Of a DNA stretch of 36,739 bases, positions 24,131 through 34,121 are shown piece by piece. The DNA is from Nitrosovibrio sp. Nv4. GTDB taxonomy: Bacteria > Bdellovibrionota > UBA1018 > CAIMNF01. Location: positions 1-36,739 of the forward strand of contig CALPVV020000012.1 in assembly GCA_943327105.2 (NCBI GenBank), written 5' to 3'. Made by a program: the position numbers and the translations under genes. Numbering within the stretch: the stretch's first letter is position 1; each line of letters begins with the position of its first letter. Under the pieces are notes generated by a model that made no database searches, was not told the origin of the DNA, and saw only the letters and a list, made by a program, of their open reading frames with translations.

Positions 24131-25150
24131 ATGACTATGGAAAAGATTCTTGAAGTGAAAGACCTGCAGACGTCTTTCTTTACCGACCGGGGTGAAGTGA
24201 AGGCGGTTGATCATGTGAGCTTCGATCTCTACAAAGGAAAGACTGTCGGTATTGTGGGTGAATCGGGTTGCGGAAAATCCGTTACGTCACTTTCCATCAT
24301 GCGGTTGATTCCAAGTCCTCCTGGAAAAGTCGTTGGCGGACAAATTCTTTATAATGGTCAGGATCTTTTAAAGCTCGACATGGAGCAGATGAGAAAAGTT
24401 CGCGGCAATGAAATCTCCATGATCTTTCAAGAGCCGATGACTTCACTGAATCCGGTCTTTACCGTGGGTAACCAATTGGTTGAGGCGATTCGCCTGCACC
24501 AGGATCTTTCAAAAAGCGCTGCTGTTGAAAAAGCAATATCGATGTTGAAGCTGGTGGGTATTCCGGCTCCTGACAAACGCATTCACGATTATCCACACCA
24601 GTTGTCAGGTGGGATGAGGCAACGGGTGATGATTGCAATGGCGCTTTCTTGTAACCCGAACATTCTGATTGCCGATGAGCCGACCACTGCGCTCGATGTA
24701 ACCATTCAGGCTCAGATTCTTGATCTATTGCGCGACCTTCAGCAGAAAATGGGAATGTCGATCATGTTGATCACCCATGATTTGGGAGTGGTTGCCGAGA
24801 TGGCTGATGAGGTCGTGGTGATGTACGCAGGAAAAGTGATTGAGCGTGCGCCAGTAAAAGAAATTTTTGCTTCACCGAAACATCCTTATACTCAAGGCCT
24901 GTTGAACAGTATTCCAGTATTGAGTAAAGACCCGACAGGAAAGATCAAAAAAACACGATTGGAGCCAATTCCAGGCATCGTGCCAAACCTTTTGGATTTA
25001 CCAAAAGGCTGTCGTTTTCAAGAACGTTGCAAGTACGTCACATCGGCTTGTACTGAAAATGAGCCTGAATTAAAGGTGGTTTCAGGATCTCCGGTTCATC
25101 GAGAAGTGCGTTGCGTTCGGTCTGAAGAAATTGCGGGGATGTCGAGATGA
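24131..25150 (+). CDS. Oligopeptide/dipeptide ABC transporter ATPase (OppD/DppD type)
   Basis: A 339-residue ATPase of the peptide/nickel importer family. The Walker A motif is GESGCGKS (43-50), the ABC signature LSGGMRQR (158-165) and the Walker B ILIADEP (178-184) followed by TTALD. The C-terminal oligopeptide-transporter extension has [18 protein letters not shown] with three cysteines, a region that can hold an Fe-S cluster in DppD. The start at 24131 (ATGACTATGG) is preferred over 24071, which lies inside the preceding gene; 24137 is also possible. It overlaps its partner by four bases. No permease or binding protein is nearby, so the substrate is unknown. Confidence 0.92.
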   Translation: MTMEKILEVKDLQTSFFTDRGEVKAVDHVSFDLYKGKTVGIVGESGCGKSVTSLSIMRLIPSPPGKVVGGQILYNGQDLLKLDMEQMRKVRGNEISMIFQEPMTSLNPVFTVGNQLVEAIRLHQDLSKSAAVEKAISMLKLVGIPAPDKRIHDYPHQLSGGMRQRVMIAMALSCNPNILIADEPTTALDVTIQAQILDLLRDLQQKMGMSIMLITHDLGVVAEMADEVVVMYAGKVIERAPVKEIFASPKHPYTQGLLNSIPVLSKDPTGKIKKTRLEPIPGIVPNLLDLPKGCRFQERCKYVTSACTENEPELKVVSGSPVHREVRCVRSEEIAGMSR

Positions 25151-26169
25151 GTTCAGTTGAAAACAAAGAAGTACTCTTGTCTGTAAAAAACCTCGTTAAA
25201 AGCTTTCCGGTAAAAGGTGGCTTTTTTGGGCGTGAGATCGCATCCGTCAAAGCGGTTCAAAATGTTTCATTTGATATCTATAAAGGTGAAACACTGGGAC
25301 TAGTGGGTGAATCAGGCTGTGGTAAGTCGACCCTTGGTCGCACCATACTTCGTTTGATTGAACCGACTTCAGGCGAGATTTTTTTTAAAGGTCAAGACAT
25401 CACCAGAATCGGCCAAGCCGAGTTGCGTAAACTTCGCCGTAACATGCAGATTATTTTTCAAGATCCATTTGCATCCCTCAATCCACGCATGACGATTGAA
25501 GAGATTCTTTCAGAGCCACTCGAAATTCACCAATTGGCAAAAACCCGTGATGAGCGATTGAAGCGTATTTATCAGCTTTTTGAGTTGGTAGGATTGAGAC
25601 GCGAATCATTAACCCGTTATCCACATGAATTCTCAGGTGGTCAGCGTCAGCGTATTTGTATTGCCCGTGCACTGGCTGTTGAACCTGAGTTCATTGTATG
25701 TGATGAACCGGTGTCTGCATTGGACGTTTCGATTCAAGCCCAGATTGTAAACCTGCTTCAGGATCTGCAAAAGGAATTGAAACTCACCTATCTGTTCATT
25801 GCCCATGATCTGAAAGTGGTCGAACACATTTCGAATCGTGTTGCGGTGATGTATCTTGGAAAAGTTGCCGAGATTGCCGAAGGAGAGGAGCTTTATTCTG
25901 CACCTAAACATCCTTATACCAAGGCACTTCTGTCTGCGATTCCAATTCCAGATCCGACCCATAAAAAAGAACGGGTGATTTTGCAGGGTGATGTACCGTC
26001 GCCTTTGAATCCTCCAAAAGGTTGTTTCTTTCATCCGAGATGTCCTGTTGTTCAGGATAAATGTAAAATTGACCACCCGGAATTGTTGATTGCCGGTAAA
26101 AATGAAATTCACAGAGCGGCTTGCCACTATCCAAGTGACTTGCCATTATCTGCCGGAGTACAAAAATGA
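25147..26169 (+). CDS. Oligopeptide/dipeptide ABC transporter ATPase (OppF/DppF type)
   Basis: The 340-residue partner ATPase. Walker A is GESGCGKS (54-61), the signature FSGGQRQR (162-169) and Walker B is [12 protein letters not shown]. The C-terminal extension has [15 protein letters not shown], again with three cysteines. Residues 19-35 ([17 protein letters not shown]) match the insertion typical of OppF/DppF. It starts inside the stop of the preceding ATPase gene (ATGA) and ends inside the start of the next gene (ATGA), so three products are translationally coupled. The two ATPases would form the heterodimer of an importer whose membrane subunits lie elsewhere. Confidence 0.93.
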   Translation: MSSVENKEVLLSVKNLVKSFPVKGGFFGREIASVKAVQNVSFDIYKGETLGLVGESGCGKSTLGRTILRLIEPTSGEIFFKGQDITRIGQAELRKLRRNMQIIFQDPFASLNPRMTIEEILSEPLEIHQLAKTRDERLKRIYQLFELVGLRRESLTRYPHEFSGGQRQRICIARALAVEPEFIVCDEPVSALDVSIQAQIVNLLQDLQKELKLTYLFIAHDLKVVEHISNRVAVMYLGKVAEIAEGEELYSAPKHPYTKALLSAIPIPDPTHKKERVILQGDVPSPLNPPKGCFFHPRCPVVQDKCKIDHPELLIAGKNEIHRAACHYPSDLPLSAGVQK

Positions 26170-26450
26170 AACTGACCCCGAATCAAATTGATATCGAGCT
26201 CAAGCAAATTGCTGATTGGAAATTGAATGCTGCTGGTGAAATCGAGAAAAACTTCACCTTTACCGGTTTTCCCCAGTCATTGATGTTTGTTCAGGCGGTG
26301 GGGCTTTTGGCGGAATCGAAAAACCATCATCCTGATATTTTAATTCAGTGGAACAAGGTGCGACTTGCTCTCACCACGCATGATGCAGGTGGATTGTCTT
26401 CAAAAGACTTCGAGCTTGCGAAGATGATCAATGCTCTTCCGGTGATTTAA
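26166..26450 (+). CDS. phhB: Pterin-4a-carbinolamine dehydratase
   Basis: This 94-residue enzyme dehydrates 4a-hydroxytetrahydrobiopterin to regenerate the pterin cofactor of aromatic amino-acid hydroxylases. The key blocks are present: KNHHPDI (52-58) with the two catalytic His H54 and H55, and THDAGGLSSKDFELA (71-85) with H72 and D73. The N-terminal IADWKLN and the following FTGFPQSLMFVQAVG are also typical. GGAG lies before the ATG, which overlaps the upstream ATPase stop by four bases. No phenylalanine hydroxylase is in the window. In bacteria without one, this protein may serve pterin recycling in another way. Confidence 0.94.
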   Translation: MKLTPNQIDIELKQIADWKLNAAGEIEKNFTFTGFPQSLMFVQAVGLLAESKNHHPDILIQWNKVRLALTTHDAGGLSSKDFELAKMINALPVI

Positions 26451-26453
26451 ATT

Positions 26454-27245
26454 ATGAAAAAAACCATTCTGATCACAGGGGCTTCATCTGGAATCGGCGA
26501 GGCGCTTGCTGTGGAGTGGTCGAAACAAAAACACATTCGGCTCATTTTGGCGGCGCGCGATTTGGAGCGCCTTGAAAAGACCCGCGAAAAGTGTGTTTCC
26601 AATGGTGCAGAAGCGATTGTCATTGGTCTTGATCTGGCTAGTGGTCATGCCATTGACAAAACAGTAAATGAAATTGAAGCCAGGTTTTCGGCCATTGATA
26701 TCGTTGTGCATAACGGCGGAATTTCGCAGCGATCATTGGTCAAGGATACGGTGATGGCGGTTTACCGACGCTTGATGGAAGTGAACTTCATGGGTACGGT
26801 GCACCTGACGAAGTTGTTACTGCCGCGAATGCTTGAGCGCAAGTCAGGTCACTTTGTCGTAGTAACGAGTGTAGTGGGTAAGATTGGTACACCTGTGAGA
26901 TCTGGTTACGCGGCATCTAAGCATGCGCTTCATGGTTTTTTTGATTCTCTTCGTGCCGAAGTTTGTCATAGCGGATTAAAAGTTACGATCGTATGCCCGG
27001 GCTATGTAAGAACCAATCTGTCATTGAACGCGTTGAAGGCGGATGGAGCACTTCATAATCAAATGGATGAAGCAACGGCTAAGGGTTTGGACCCAGCAAT
27101 TTTTGCTAAAAAGTTGATTACTGCAGTCGAAGCTGGAAAAGAAGAGGTTTACATCGGTGGGTTCCGCGAAGTCTTTGGTATTTACTTAAAACGTTTCTTC
27201 CCAAGGGTTCTTTCAAGAATTGTTTCAAAAACAAAAGTCACCTGA
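26454..27245 (+). CDS. Short-chain dehydrogenase/reductase
   Basis: A 263-residue NAD(P)-dependent oxidoreductase of the classical SDR type. The cofactor-binding motif TGASSGIG is at 8-15. The NNAG position reads HNGG (86-89), a mild variant. The catalytic Ser is S139, and YAASK (152-156) holds Y152 and K156. The C-terminus is basic (LKRFFPRVLSRIVSK) and could lie on a membrane, as in DHRS7-like SDRs. Substrate cannot be inferred. It begins three bases after phhB without a ribosome site, so it is likely in that operon by coupling. pruA follows behind its own promoter. Confidence 0.9.
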   Translation: MKKTILITGASSGIGEALAVEWSKQKHIRLILAARDLERLEKTREKCVSNGAEAIVIGLDLASGHAIDKTVNEIEARFSAIDIVVHNGGISQRSLVKDTVMAVYRRLMEVNFMGTVHLTKLLLPRMLERKSGHFVVVTSVVGKIGTPVRSGYAASKHALHGFFDSLRAEVCHSGLKVTIVCPGYVRTNLSLNALKADGALHNQMDEATAKGLDPAIFAKKLITAVEAGKEEVYIGGFREVFGIYLKRFFPRVLSRIVSKTKVT

Positions 27246-27265
27246 TTTGACGCGATACGACCCAA

Positions 27266-27294
27266 GTGACACCTGATCGGTTTTCGGCTATAGT
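27266..27294 (+). promoter_or_regulatory. Promoter of pruA with predicted leaderless start
   Basis: GTGACA (27266-27271, five of six), an exact 17-base spacer, and TATAGT (27289-27294, five of six). The usual seven-base step from the end of the -10 lands on 27301, the A of the pruA ATG. No ribosome site is present between them. Confidence 0.65.
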
Positions 27295-27300
27295 GCATGA

Positions 27301-28935
27301 ATGTCACAATCTACCAATTTCAAAGTCGGCAACATTGTTAATGAACCAATTTATGGCTACATGAAGGGTTCAAAAGAAAAACAGCTTTTGAAAGAAGCTC
27401 TTAAAAAAGTGGAGAGCGAAGTTGTTGAAGTCCCCTGTATCATCGGTGGAAAAGAGATTAAAACCGGAAATATTTTTGAAGTTCGAATGCCACATGATCA
27501 TCAGCATGTGATTGCGCGAGTGCATCTTGCCGGTAAAGAGGAAGTGAAGTTGGCGGTCGATGCGGCCCTTCAGGCAAAGCACGAGTGGGAATCTCTGGCT
27601 TGGCATGAACGCTCGAAGATTTTTTTGAAAGCTGCTGATCTGCTTGCCGGGCCTTGGCGCTACCTTTTGAATGCTGCCACCATGCATGGACAATCAAAAA
27701 ATGCATTTCAGGCAGAAGTTGATTCTGCATGTGAGATGATTGATTTCTTCCGTTTCAATGCTGCTTTCTATGAGAAAATTTTAGCTGATCAGCCGTTGAG
27801 TGTTTCTGGAATTCATAACTCAGTTGATTATCGCCCGCTTGAAGGTTTTGTTTTTGCGGTAACTCCGTTTAACTTCACAGCGATCGCAGGTAACTTGCCA
27901 GCAGCACCGGCAATGGTCGGCAATACTGTGGTTTGGAAGCCGTCTGAACAACAGTGTCTGGCGGCCTACTACACAATGAAATTGTTCATGGAAGCGGGAA
28001 TGCCCGCTGGTGTAATCAACTTCGTCCCGGCATTTGGCCCGGTTGCAGGGGAAGTGTGTTTGAATCACCCCGAACTTTCAGGTGTGCATTTCACCGGTTC
28101 AAGTTCAACCTTCAACCATATTCAAAAGACCATTGGCAACAATATTGAACTCTATAAGGGATATCCACGCATCGTGGGTGAGACCGGTGGAAAAGATTTT
28201 GTGTTCGCCCATCCTTCTGCAGATCTTGATGTTTTGAATGTGGCACTGATTCGTGGAGCTTTTGAATACCAAGGTCAAAAATGTTCGGCTGCATCAAGAG
28301 CATATATTCCACAATCACTTTGGACGAAGCTTCAGCCTAAATTGATTGCTGACATCGAATCACTAAAAATGGGCAGTGTTTCTGACTTTAGAAACATGGT
28401 TACCGCGGTAATTGATGAACGATCTTTCAATAAGATCAAGGGGTATATTGATCGTGCAAAAGCCGATTCGAAAGTTAAGATTTTGACCGGTGGTGAATGT
28501 GACAGTACAAAAGGCTGGTTTATCAAGCCAACCGTGATTCAAACGACCGATCCGAAATCACAAACCATGTGTGAAGAGATTTTCGGTCCAGTGCTCACCA
28601 TCTACGTTTATGAAGATGCAAAGTTTGGAGAGACTTTGAAGCTATGTGCTGAGACCTCTCCGTATGCGCTTACTGGTGCAATCATTTCTCAAGATCGAAT
28701 CGCACTTAATCAGGCAATGGATGCGCTCAAGCAATCAGCGGGTAATTTGTACCTCAATGACAAACCAACGGGAGCTGTTGTTGGCCAACAGCCATTTGGT
28801 GGTGCTCGTCGATCTGGTACAAACGATAAGGCGGGAAGCGCCCTCAATATTACTCGGTGGATCAGCATGCGAACCATAAAAGAGAACTTTGTTCCGCCGA
28901 AATCGGTTTTGTATTCATACATGGACGAAGAGTAG
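27301..28935 (+). CDS. pruA: L-glutamate gamma-semialdehyde (P5C) dehydrogenase
   Basis: This enzyme oxidises glutamate-semialdehyde to glutamate with NAD, the second step of proline breakdown. The 544-residue length fits the stand-alone type related to mammalian ALDH4A1, not the PutA fusion. PFNFTAIAGNLPAAPAMVGN (189-208) is the substrate and cofactor block. HFTGSSST (263-270) binds cofactor. The catalytic residues are E294 in VGETGGKDF and C328 in GQKCSAASR. QQPFGGARRSGTNDKAGS near the C-terminus is typical. No proline dehydrogenase is in the window. A good promoter lies upstream with a predicted leaderless start; the M32 carboxypeptidase gene follows 18 bases later, which suggests joint use for amino acids from peptides. 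Confidence 0.95.
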   Translation: MSQSTNFKVGNIVNEPIYGYMKGSKEKQLLKEALKKVESEVVEVPCIIGGKEIKTGNIFEVRMPHDHQHVIARVHLAGKEEVKLAVDAALQAKHEWESLAWHERSKIFLKAADLLAGPWRYLLNAATMHGQSKNAFQAEVDSACEMIDFFRFNAAFYEKILADQPLSVSGIHNSVDYRPLEGFVFAVTPFNFTAIAGNLPAAPAMVGNTVVWKPSEQQCLAAYYTMKLFMEAGMPAGVINFVPAFGPVAGEVCLNHPELSGVHFTGSSSTFNHIQKTIGNNIELYKGYPRIVGETGGKDFVFAHPSADLDVLNVALIRGAFEYQGQKCSAASRAYIPQSLWTKLQPKLIADIESLKMGSVSDFRNMVTAVIDERSFNKIKGYIDRAKADSKVKILTGGECDSTKGWFIKPTVIQTTDPKSQTMCEEIFGPVLTIYVYEDAKFGETLKLCAETSPYALTGAIISQDRIALNQAMDALKQSAGNLYLNDKPTGAVVGQQPFGGARRSGTNDKAGSALNITRWISMRTIKENFVPPKSVLYSYMDEE

Positions 28936-28953
28936 AAAATTAGGAGCATCAGA

Positions 28954-30450
28954 ATGAACCAGTCGAAATACCAACAGTTCAAAAAGCAAATGGCCAAAGT
29001 GGCCGATCTTTCGAATGCAAGCGCAGTTCTTGCCTGGGATCAAGAAACCTACATGCCTAAAAAAGGCGGTGATTTTAGGGCTCAGCAAATGGCAACTCTT
29101 CAAACGATGGCGCATGAGGTGTTTGTATCGGAACAGACTGGCCAACTCATTCAAGAGGCTTTGAAAGAAGATCTAACTGAGCTTGAGCGGATTAACCTTC
29201 TTTTGGCTCAAAAAGATTACGTGAAGAAAAAGAAGTATCCGGCAGCCTTCGTCGAGGAAATGGCCAATGCAACTGCAAGTGGGTTCAATTTTTGGCATGA
29301 AGCACGAACCAAGAATGACTTCAGTCTGTTCAGCCCTTTGCTTGAAAAAATCGTTAAATTAAAAAGGGAAGAGGCAAAAATTCTCGGATATGAAGCGCAT
29401 CCGTATGATGCCTTGATGGATGAGTATGAATCAGGCCTCACCGTTGCCAAGATCGATGAGATCTTTGATGATGTGAAAAAAGATCTGTTCCCTTTCCTGA
29501 AGCAGGTTCTGGCGAAGTCAAAACCAAGAGTTGATTTTATTCATCGTCACTTTGATAAGAAAAAACAGTGGGATTTCTCTGAAAAAATGGTTCGAAAAAT
29601 GGGCTACGATTTCGAAGGTGGCAGAGCTGACTTTGCACCGCACCCGTTTTGCACTACTTTTGGTCCGGGTGATGTACGCATCACCATTCGCGCAAGTGAA
29701 AACTATTACAATGAAATGTTCTTCGCTGCGATTCATGAGGCCGGACACGGATTGTATGAGCAGGGATTACCGATGAAAGAACATTACGGTCTTCCGATGG
29801 GAAGCGCACTTTCGATGGCATTTCATGAATCACAATCACGCTTGTGGGAAAATAATATCTTTCGTTCAAAAGCTTTTTGGATGGGTTCGTTTCCCATGCT
29901 TCAAAAAGACTTTCCCGAAAGTCTTGGCGATGTGAGTACTGAAGAGTTTTATAAAGGGGTGAACCTGGTCGAGCCTTCATTTATCCGTGTTGAAGCGGAT
30001 GAGCTGACTTATCATGCCCATATTTACATTCGTTATCTGATCGAAAAGTCATTGATCGAAGGATCAATTGAAGTGAAAGATGTGCCTAAGATCTGGAATG
30101 AAAAGTATGAGGAATATCTTGGAATTCGTCCGGCAAATGATGCCGAAGGTTGTCTGCAAGATGTTCACTGGAGTTTCGGTGGAATCGGTTATTTCCCGAC
30201 ATACTCTTTAGGAAGTTTTTATGCGGCTCAATTGATGGCGGTGATGAAGAAGTCCATTCCGACTCTTGAGGAAGAAATCCACTCAGGCAACTTTGAAAAA
30301 GCATTGAAGTGGCTCAGGGAAAATATTCATGTTCACGGACGGAAATTCAATTCTGAAGAAATTCTCACGATGGTGAGTGGTTCAGGACTAAAGTTTTCAT
30401 ATTTCATGGATTACGCACGTAAGAAGTACGGCGAAATTTACGGAATTTGA
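28954..30450 (+). CDS. M32 family metallocarboxypeptidase (carboxypeptidase Taq type)
   Basis: A 498-residue zinc carboxypeptidase that removes C-terminal amino acids from peptides in the cytosol. The zinc motif is HEAGH (261-265; H261, E262, H265), and HESQSRLWEN (291-300) holds the third ligand E292. AWDQETYMP (27-35) near the N-terminus is typical of the family. DVRITIRA (240-247) is another block. The length matches. AGGAG lies before the ATG. It follows pruA, and peptide importer ATPases lie upstream, so a peptide-use theme is plausible. It ends six bases from the convergent ntrX gene, with no terminator. Confidence 0.95.
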   Translation: MNQSKYQQFKKQMAKVADLSNASAVLAWDQETYMPKKGGDFRAQQMATLQTMAHEVFVSEQTGQLIQEALKEDLTELERINLLLAQKDYVKKKKYPAAFVEEMANATASGFNFWHEARTKNDFSLFSPLLEKIVKLKREEAKILGYEAHPYDALMDEYESGLTVAKIDEIFDDVKKDLFPFLKQVLAKSKPRVDFIHRHFDKKKQWDFSEKMVRKMGYDFEGGRADFAPHPFCTTFGPGDVRITIRASENYYNEMFFAAIHEAGHGLYEQGLPMKEHYGLPMGSALSMAFHESQSRLWENNIFRSKAFWMGSFPMLQKDFPESLGDVSTEEFYKGVNLVEPSFIRVEADELTYHAHIYIRYLIEKSLIEGSIEVKDVPKIWNEKYEEYLGIRPANDAEGCLQDVHWSFGGIGYFPTYSLGSFYAAQLMAVMKKSIPTLEEEIHSGNFEKALKWLRENIHVHGRKFNSEEILTMVSGSGLKFSYFMDYARKKYGEIYGI

Positions 30451-30456
30451 GTTTGA

Positions 30457-31860
30457 TTAATCTTCTTCTACTTCGATGCCGAACGAATTCATCCGACGAT
30501 GGAGATAGCTGCGCTCAATGCCAAGCGTCTGTGCGGTCTTGGTGATGTTCCAGCCATGATCTTTTAGCGCTTGAACAATGTATTCACGCTCGAAATCTGC
30601 TTTTGCGTCTTTCAGGCTCATTCCGCTTGATAGTGCGACTGCACTTTTGGGTGCTTCACTGAAAGACTCAGCAGATACGGGTACACCCTCATTCAAGTGC
30701 GCTCTTAGTTCGTCAGCGGTAATTGGTTTTTGTTCATCTTCTGGTGATTGCAAGATGGTTAAACGCTCGGCCAGGTTTTTTAATTCACGGATATTTCCTG
30801 GCCATGGATAATTTTCGAGTAAATCGATCGCCTCTTTTGTGACTTCGCGTACTTTTTTCTGGTGCATCGACGCAAACTCTTTAAGAAAATGTTTTGTTAA
30901 AAGTGCGATATCGCCCTTTCTTTCGCGAAGCGCAGGGAGATGAATACGAACGACGTTCAGGCGGAAATACAGGTCTTCTCTGAAGTTTCCCTTTCCAATT
31001 TCCTGTTTCAATTCTTTATTAGTGGCAGCGATCAGTCGCACATCCACGGTCTGGGTCTCATGTCCGCCAACCCGTTCAAATTTCTGTTCTTGCAAGATAC
31101 GAAGCAGTTTTGCTTGAGTCTTGAGTGACATGTCGCCGATTTCGTCGAGAAAAATGGTGCCATTGTCTGCAAGGTCAAATCGGCCACGGCGAAGTTGTGT
31201 TGCTCCGGTGAACGCGCCTTTTTCATGACCGAAAAGTTCGCTTTCTATCAATTCTTCAGGGATGGCTGCACAGTTCACTTCAATCAAAGGTTTTTTGAAT
31301 CGACTGGAAAGCGAGTGAATCATCTGAGCAACCACTTCTTTTCCTGTACCGTTTTCTCCTGTGATGAGAACTGAACCGGAAGTCGGCGCAACCCTTTTAA
31401 TCAGCTCTTTCAATTGAAGGATCACCGGTGATTCGCCAATCAATTGCTTGCGTGTGGTAATTTGTCTGCGTAATGCATGGTTTTCTTGAATCAGGTCACG
31501 CGCAGAAAGTGCGTTTCGAATCAAAACGAGAGTGCGGTCAAGTTCGATTGGTTTTTCTAGAAAATCAAATGCACCAAGCTTGGTTGCTTTGACGGCAGTT
31601 TCAATGGTGCCGTGTCCCGACATCATGATGACCGGGGTTTCAATTCCTTGTTGTTTGATTTCATTTAGCGCAGTGAGGCCGTCGAGATCTGGCATCCAGA
31701 TATCCATGAGAACGAGATCTGGATTGTTCTTTTTCATCAACTCGATGCCTTGTGCGGCATTGGGTGCACTCATGACTTGATAGCCTTCATCACTCAATGC
31801 CCCTGAAAGGGATTGGCGAATGGAAGCTTCGTCGTCGATAATGAGGATGGTGCGTCTCAT
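30457..31860 (-). CDS. ntrX: Sigma-54-dependent response regulator (NtrX-like)
   Basis: A 467-residue response regulator. The receiver domain has the acidic pair D9/D10 and phospho-acceptor D53 in LVLMDIWMPDLDG. The AAA+ domain has Walker A GENGTGKE (168-175), the sigma-54 contact loop GAFTGA (215-220) and Walker B GTIFLDE (234-240). The C-terminal Fis-type helix-turn-helix is at about 438-463 (NITKTAQTLGIERSYLHRRM), with the wording typical of NtrX. NtrX acts with the kinase NtrY in nitrogen, redox and envelope control. It overlaps ntrY by four bases, and the pair forms one operon. Confidence 0.93.
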   Translation of the reverse strand: MRRTILIIDDEASIRQSLSGALSDEGYQVMSAPNAAQGIELMKKNNPDLVLMDIWMPDLDGLTALNEIKQQGIETPVIMMSGHGTIETAVKATKLGAFDFLEKPIELDRTLVLIRNALSARDLIQENHALRRQITTRKQLIGESPVILQLKELIKRVAPTSGSVLITGENGTGKEVVAQMIHSLSSRFKKPLIEVNCAAIPEELIESELFGHEKGAFTGATQLRRGRFDLADNGTIFLDEIGDMSLKTQAKLLRILQEQKFERVGGHETQTVDVRLIAATNKELKQEIGKGNFREDLYFRLNVVRIHLPALRERKGDIALLTKHFLKEFASMHQKKVREVTKEAIDLLENYPWPGNIRELKNLAERLTILQSPEDEQKPITADELRAHLNEGVPVSAESFSEAPKSAVALSSGMSLKDAKADFEREYIVQALKDHGWNITKTAQTLGIERSYLHRRMNSFGIEVEED

Positions 31861-34067
31861 GAAACCAGCTTAACCCGTTTCGTCGGGAGTTCAATGTTAA
31901 AGGTGCAGCCCGCGCCTGGTTGGGAACTCACTCGAATATAACCACCATGATCATTGATGATTCTTTTTACGATTGCCAGCCCAAGTCCGGTTCCTTCTTT
32001 TTTGGTAGAAAAATACGGTTCAAAAATGCGTTCTTGAGTTTCTGAGTTCATGCCTGGCCCATTATCTTGAATGGTAATGGCGGCCATTTCGAGGTTCTCG
32101 TTATAATGAGTCTCAATTTGAATTCTTCCAGGCCCCGTTTTTTGAATTGCCTTGATTGCGCTGACAGCATTTTCAATCAGATTGAGTAACACGCGTTTAA
32201 TCTGGTCTTTATCGAGATTGATGAGTGGAAGTCGTGTTTCCAGTTTCGTAATGAAGTGAATCTCAGGATGCGCGGAAAGATAAAGAGGCATGGTCTCCTG
32301 GATGATGTCATTCAATTGAGTTGGTTCGGGTGAGATTTCAGGCAGTCGTGCAAAGTTCGAAAATTCGTTCACCATTTCTTTTAGTTCATCGGTGTGTTGA
32401 ATGATGACACTAGTGCATTCTTGGACCAGTTGGCCATCTTTACCCTGCATTTCACGTAATCGTCTTTGAATTCGTTGTGCTGATAATTTGATCGGCGTCA
32501 GTGGGTTTTTGATCTCGTGTGCAATCCGCTTTGCAACTTCACGCCAAGCAGCTTCTCGTTGGCCTTTGACGATCATGGTGAGATCTTCCAGTACGGCTAC
32601 AGCTCCCCAGATTTTACCCTTTTCTTTAAGAGGTGTTGCAATCGCAGTAAGGTTTTTCACTTCACCATTCACTCGTGCTGACCATGATTGTTCGCGTTCC
32701 GATTGAGGCAGGTCTTTCAGACCGGCACTAAGGGCATAGAGTAGAGCTTGATGTTCTTCAGAGGAGAAGATTGCTTGCATCGGGCGATTGAAGTAATCGC
32801 CGTTTTGCAGTTCGAGTAATTCGCGAGCAGAATTGTTCAGGGTAAGAAGGTTTCCGTTTTGGTCGACGAGCATGACGCCAGTGGCGATATTTGAAAGAAT
32901 CGCCTCGAGTTGCTGGGTCCTTTGCCGTAACTTAGATTGATTTTCTCTAAGATCGGCAGTCATTTTGTTGAAGCTGTCAATCAGGATGGAGATCTCATCA
33001 TTGCCAACTTTTTCCAGTGAAATATCAAGTTTTCCACGCCCCACTTCACGGGCTGCTTTCACGAGGCTTTCCACTGGAATGGTGAGCTGTCGAGCAAGGT
33101 AGAGACCAAGCCAGATTTCGGCGAAAATAATCATCAAAGTGATTAAGATCAAGATACTGAAATAAGTGGTCTTGATCGGGTAACGAAGGGGGTTGATGTC
33201 TTTGTAGTCAGCAGCAGTATGGGCAATTTGTCCTGCTTTCGCGGTTAAATTTACTGGAATCAACGTATTAACCACGACAACGGCTCTGACTCTACCGGAA
33301 GAGTAATCGATGATCGGCGCGCATGAACGCACCAAATCTGCATACCCCATATTTTGAATGTAAGAAAAACGATTGCCGCGGAAAGCCTGCTGAAGTCGAT
33401 CTTGAGTCAGGCGAGAATAAGCATTCGGGTTGTTGATGCGTGACTCCGGGTCCATCACGATCATCGGTGAAGAAAGCGGATCAAAGTAGAGTTCAACTGC
33501 ATTGAGTGCGTAAAGAGAACGAAGGGACTCGATATTCAGATTTTTCGCTTTTGCCCTGCTTGGCAATTGTTTTGCGATCAACTCGGCAAAGTGTGAGGAG
33601 TTGTTTTCCGCATTTTTGTAATAAAGGCTCGTGATCTCTAGAGAGCTTTGAAGTGTGTTTTGAATTTTCAGTGAAAACCATTTATCAAAGCTCTGATTGA
33701 TGTAAAGAGAGGAAATCAGAAAAAGGGTTAAAGTGGGGATGATGGAAAAGCCGATGAACGCCGCAACGAGTTTCGTTTTCAGTCGGGATCCCAAAAGTCG
33801 GCTTCTTCGTTCAAAAAAGATCTTTCCGACATTTTTGAAGATCAGCCAGAGCAAGGCGACCAAGATAATGATGTTGAAATTGATTAATCCGAAGAAAAAG
33901 ATCGAATTGACGAAGGGTAGCGTCGCCGAAATTTTCGATAAACGGAACTCAACGCCTGTAAGCAATGCGAAAACAAGGGCCAGTCCAATGATCAGGAACC
34001 GCTCCCGCTTCCGTTTCTTGCTTTCCAGTTTTTTTTCACCTGGTTTTTCTTCGGGTTTTGAGGCCAT
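31857..34067 (-). CDS. ntrY: Membrane sensor histidine kinase (NtrY-like)
   Basis: A 736-residue kinase. Its N-terminus is very Lys/Glu-rich. Membrane segments lie at about residues 25-40, 55-78, 100-122 and 302-327, with an extracytoplasmic sensor region between the last two. A HAMP domain follows (about 327-380), then a PAS domain (about 382-500). The phospho-acceptor is H517 in [13 protein letters not shown], and the ATPase domain has [16 protein letters not shown] and [12 protein letters not shown]. This is the NtrY layout. The start is uncertain: 34067 gives MASKPEEK, and 34106 in the same frame gives 13 more residues but would overlap the -10 region of divergent proS. It is co-translated with ntrX. 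Confidence 0.92.
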   Translation of the reverse strand: MASKPEEKPGEKKLESKKRKRERFLIIGLALVFALLTGVEFRLSKISATLPFVNSIFFFGLINFNIIILVALLWLIFKNVGKIFFERRSRLLGSRLKTKLVAAFIGFSIIPTLTLFLISSLYINQSFDKWFSLKIQNTLQSSLEITSLYYKNAENNSSHFAELIAKQLPSRAKAKNLNIESLRSLYALNAVELYFDPLSSPMIVMDPESRINNPNAYSRLTQDRLQQAFRGNRFSYIQNMGYADLVRSCAPIIDYSSGRVRAVVVVNTLIPVNLTAKAGQIAHTAADYKDINPLRYPIKTTYFSILILITLMIIFAEIWLGLYLARQLTIPVESLVKAAREVGRGKLDISLEKVGNDEISILIDSFNKMTADLRENQSKLRQRTQQLEAILSNIATGVMLVDQNGNLLTLNNSARELLELQNGDYFNRPMQAIFSSEEHQALLYALSAGLKDLPQSEREQSWSARVNGEVKNLTAIATPLKEKGKIWGAVAVLEDLTMIVKGQREAAWREVAKRIAHEIKNPLTPIKLSAQRIQRRLREMQGKDGQLVQECTSVIIQHTDELKEMVNEFSNFARLPEISPEPTQLNDIIQETMPLYLSAHPEIHFITKLETRLPLINLDKDQIKRVLLNLIENAVSAIKAIQKTGPGRIQIETHYNENLEMAAITIQDNGPGMNSETQERIFEPYFSTKKEGTGLGLAIVKRIINDHGGYIRVSSQPGAGCTFNIELPTKRVKLVS

Positions 34068-34121
34068 TTTTTCTTGTTTTTTCTCTTCCGCGGCACAGAA
34101 TATCATACTATTCTATCGGGC

